This document shows, piece after piece, positions 5,019 to 5,812 of a DNA stretch of 5,812 nt (positions are counted from its first letter, which is position 1; every line of letters begins with the position of its first letter). Both the position numbers and the translations under genes were made by a program. Location of the stretch: the NCBI GenBank assembly GCA_030038035.1, contig JASHPP010000026.1:1-5812 (forward strand). Direction: 5' to 3'. Source of the stretch: Trebonia sp. Its GTDB lineage: Bacteria > Actinomycetota > Actinomycetes > Streptosporangiales > Streptosporangiaceae. Under the pieces are notes generated by a model. It saw only the letters and a list, made by a program, of their open reading frames with translations, did no database searches and was not told the origin of the DNA.

Positions 5019-5812
5019 TCAGGCGTCCATCGTGAGCACGGCCTTGCCCGTCACCTGCCCGGCTTCGAGCGCGCGGTGGGCGTCGGCGGCCCGCTCAAGC
5101 GGGAACGTCGCGCCGACCTGGACGCGCAGTTCGCCCGCGTCGAAGTGCGCCGCCGCTTCCTCCAGGATCCCGCGCTGGCGCACCCGGTGCGCTGCCCAGC
5201 CGAACACCGACGGCGCCGGCATCCAGGTGAAGGAGACCCGCAGGTTCCTCTTCTGCATGGCCTCGATCGCCGCGTCCTCCCAGGGGCTTTCCACGTTCGA
5301 GACGAGGTCCCCGTAGGGCCGGACGAGCAGGAAGCACGCGGTGAACGTCCGGCCGCCGACGGTGTCGTGCACGACATCGGCGCCGTCGGTCCCTGTCCAC
5401 GCGCGCAGCCGTTCGCCCACGTCCTGCCGGGTGTAGTCGATGCACAGCTCGGCGCCGAGCGAGGAGGCCAGCTCCGCCTTCGGACCCGGGGTGACCGTGG
5501 TCGCCACCCGCGCGCCTGCCAGCCGGGCGATCTGCACGGACATGTGCCCGACGCCGCCGGCGCCGGCCTGCACGAGCACGTGCTGGTCCTTGTCCACCCG
5601 GGCGCGCTCGCGCAGCGCCTCCCAGGCGGTGATCGTCACCAGCGGCGCCGCGGCCGCCTCGATGAACGACAGCCGCCGCGGCTTGCGCGCGAGCAGCCGC
5701 TCGTCGATGACCTTGACCTCCTGGTAGGTGCCGGGTACCGGCCCGAAACCGCCGTCGCAGAAGTACACCTCATCGCCGGCGCCGAACCGGCTGACGCCCG
5801 GCCCCGTGCTCT
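5019..5812 (-). CDS. quinone oxidoreductase-like MDR family NAD(P)H-dependent protein (partial, N-terminus off the window)
   Basis: The gene runs from its TGA stop at 5021-5019 through the right edge with no stop, so the 5' end is missing. About 263 residues are visible, and roughly 60 N-terminal residues are expected beyond 5812. The frame continues upstream of the GTG at 5768 with VSRFGAGDEVYFCDGGFG, the normal VGDEVY region of this family, so that GTG is internal. Further motifs are LSFIEAAAAPLVTITAWEAL, the cofactor-binding HVLVQAGAGGVGHMSVQIARLAGARV (GAGGVG), the GADVVHDTVGG strand, and the C-terminal GKAVLTM. This is the zeta-crystallin/quinone oxidoreductase branch of medium-chain dehydrogenases, which reduces quinones or enones with NADPH. 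No cysteines placed for structural zinc are seen in the visible part. Substrate is unknown. It converges on the sigma gene with 19 bases between the stops, and I see no strong terminator there. Confidence 0.9.
   Translation of the reverse strand, partial: STGPGVSRFGAGDEVYFCDGGFGPVPGTYQEVKVIDERLLARKPRRLSFIEAAAAPLVTITAWEALRERARVDKDQHVLVQAGAGGVGHMSVQIARLAGARVATTVTPGPKAELASSLGAELCIDYTRQDVGERLRAWTGTDGADVVHDTVGGRTFTACFLLVRPYGDLVSNVESPWEDAAIEAMQKRNLRVSFTWMPAPSVFGWAAHRVRQRGILEEAAAHFDAGELRVQVGATFPLERAADAHRALEAGQVTGKAVLTMDA

Noticed and set aside
5432..5768. GTG at 5768 as the start of the MDR oxidoreductase
   Set aside because: The conserved GAGDEV segment lies upstream in the same frame and the frame stays open to the edge, so the gene is partial rather than short.

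Overview
The window is 5.8 kb of very GC-rich DNA with dense, mostly non-overlapping genes, GTG/TTG/CTG starts and short spacers. Together with the gene families seen (an rsfS-phosphatase pair, an ECF42-type sigma factor with a DGPF/YCII partner, leaderless-looking promoters), this points to a chromosomal region of a filamentous-type actinobacterium (Streptomyces/Streptosporangium-like). Genus cannot be fixed from sequence alone. I see no RNA gene, insertion sequence, CRISPR array or phage gene, and no gene-free stretch above 300 bases; the largest gaps are about 110 and 67 bp.

Layout. (1) 51-1072, plus strand: rsfS (ribosomal silencing factor) overlaps by 4 bases a histidine phosphatase that probably starts at a CTG. 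The same gene order occurs in other actinobacteria, where the phosphatase is GpgP-like. (2) 885-2110, minus strand: an azlC-azlD pair for a branched-chain amino acid exporter. The azlD frame has no stop at its usual end and stays open until it overlaps the 3' end of the phosphatase gene by 188 bases. (3) 2111-2177: a compact divergent control region, AT-rich against its surroundings, holding two copies of the palindrome GTTCR-N6-YGAAC. One lies over the azlC -10/start and one over its -35. (4) 2178-2738, plus strand: an XRE-cupin regulator, the likely reader of these palindromes. (5) 2763-3185: a MmcQ/YjbR-like protein, possibly translated from a leaderless message. (6) 3296-4999: a YCII/DGPF-domain protein and an ECF42-type sigma factor in one operon. 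It is preceded by TGTCGA-N17-CGAC, which fits the promoter described for ECF42 sigma factors and so suggests autoregulation. (7) 5019-5812, minus strand: a quinone oxidoreductase-like MDR protein whose N-terminus lies beyond the right edge, convergent with the sigma gene.

The genes form three probable units: a housekeeping translation/metabolism pair, an amino acid exporter with its divergent regulator, and a self-activating sigma factor operon. None is a wholly new system. The points most worth checking are the paired operators, the predicted ECF42 promoter, the azlD read-through into the convergent gene, and the CTG start.
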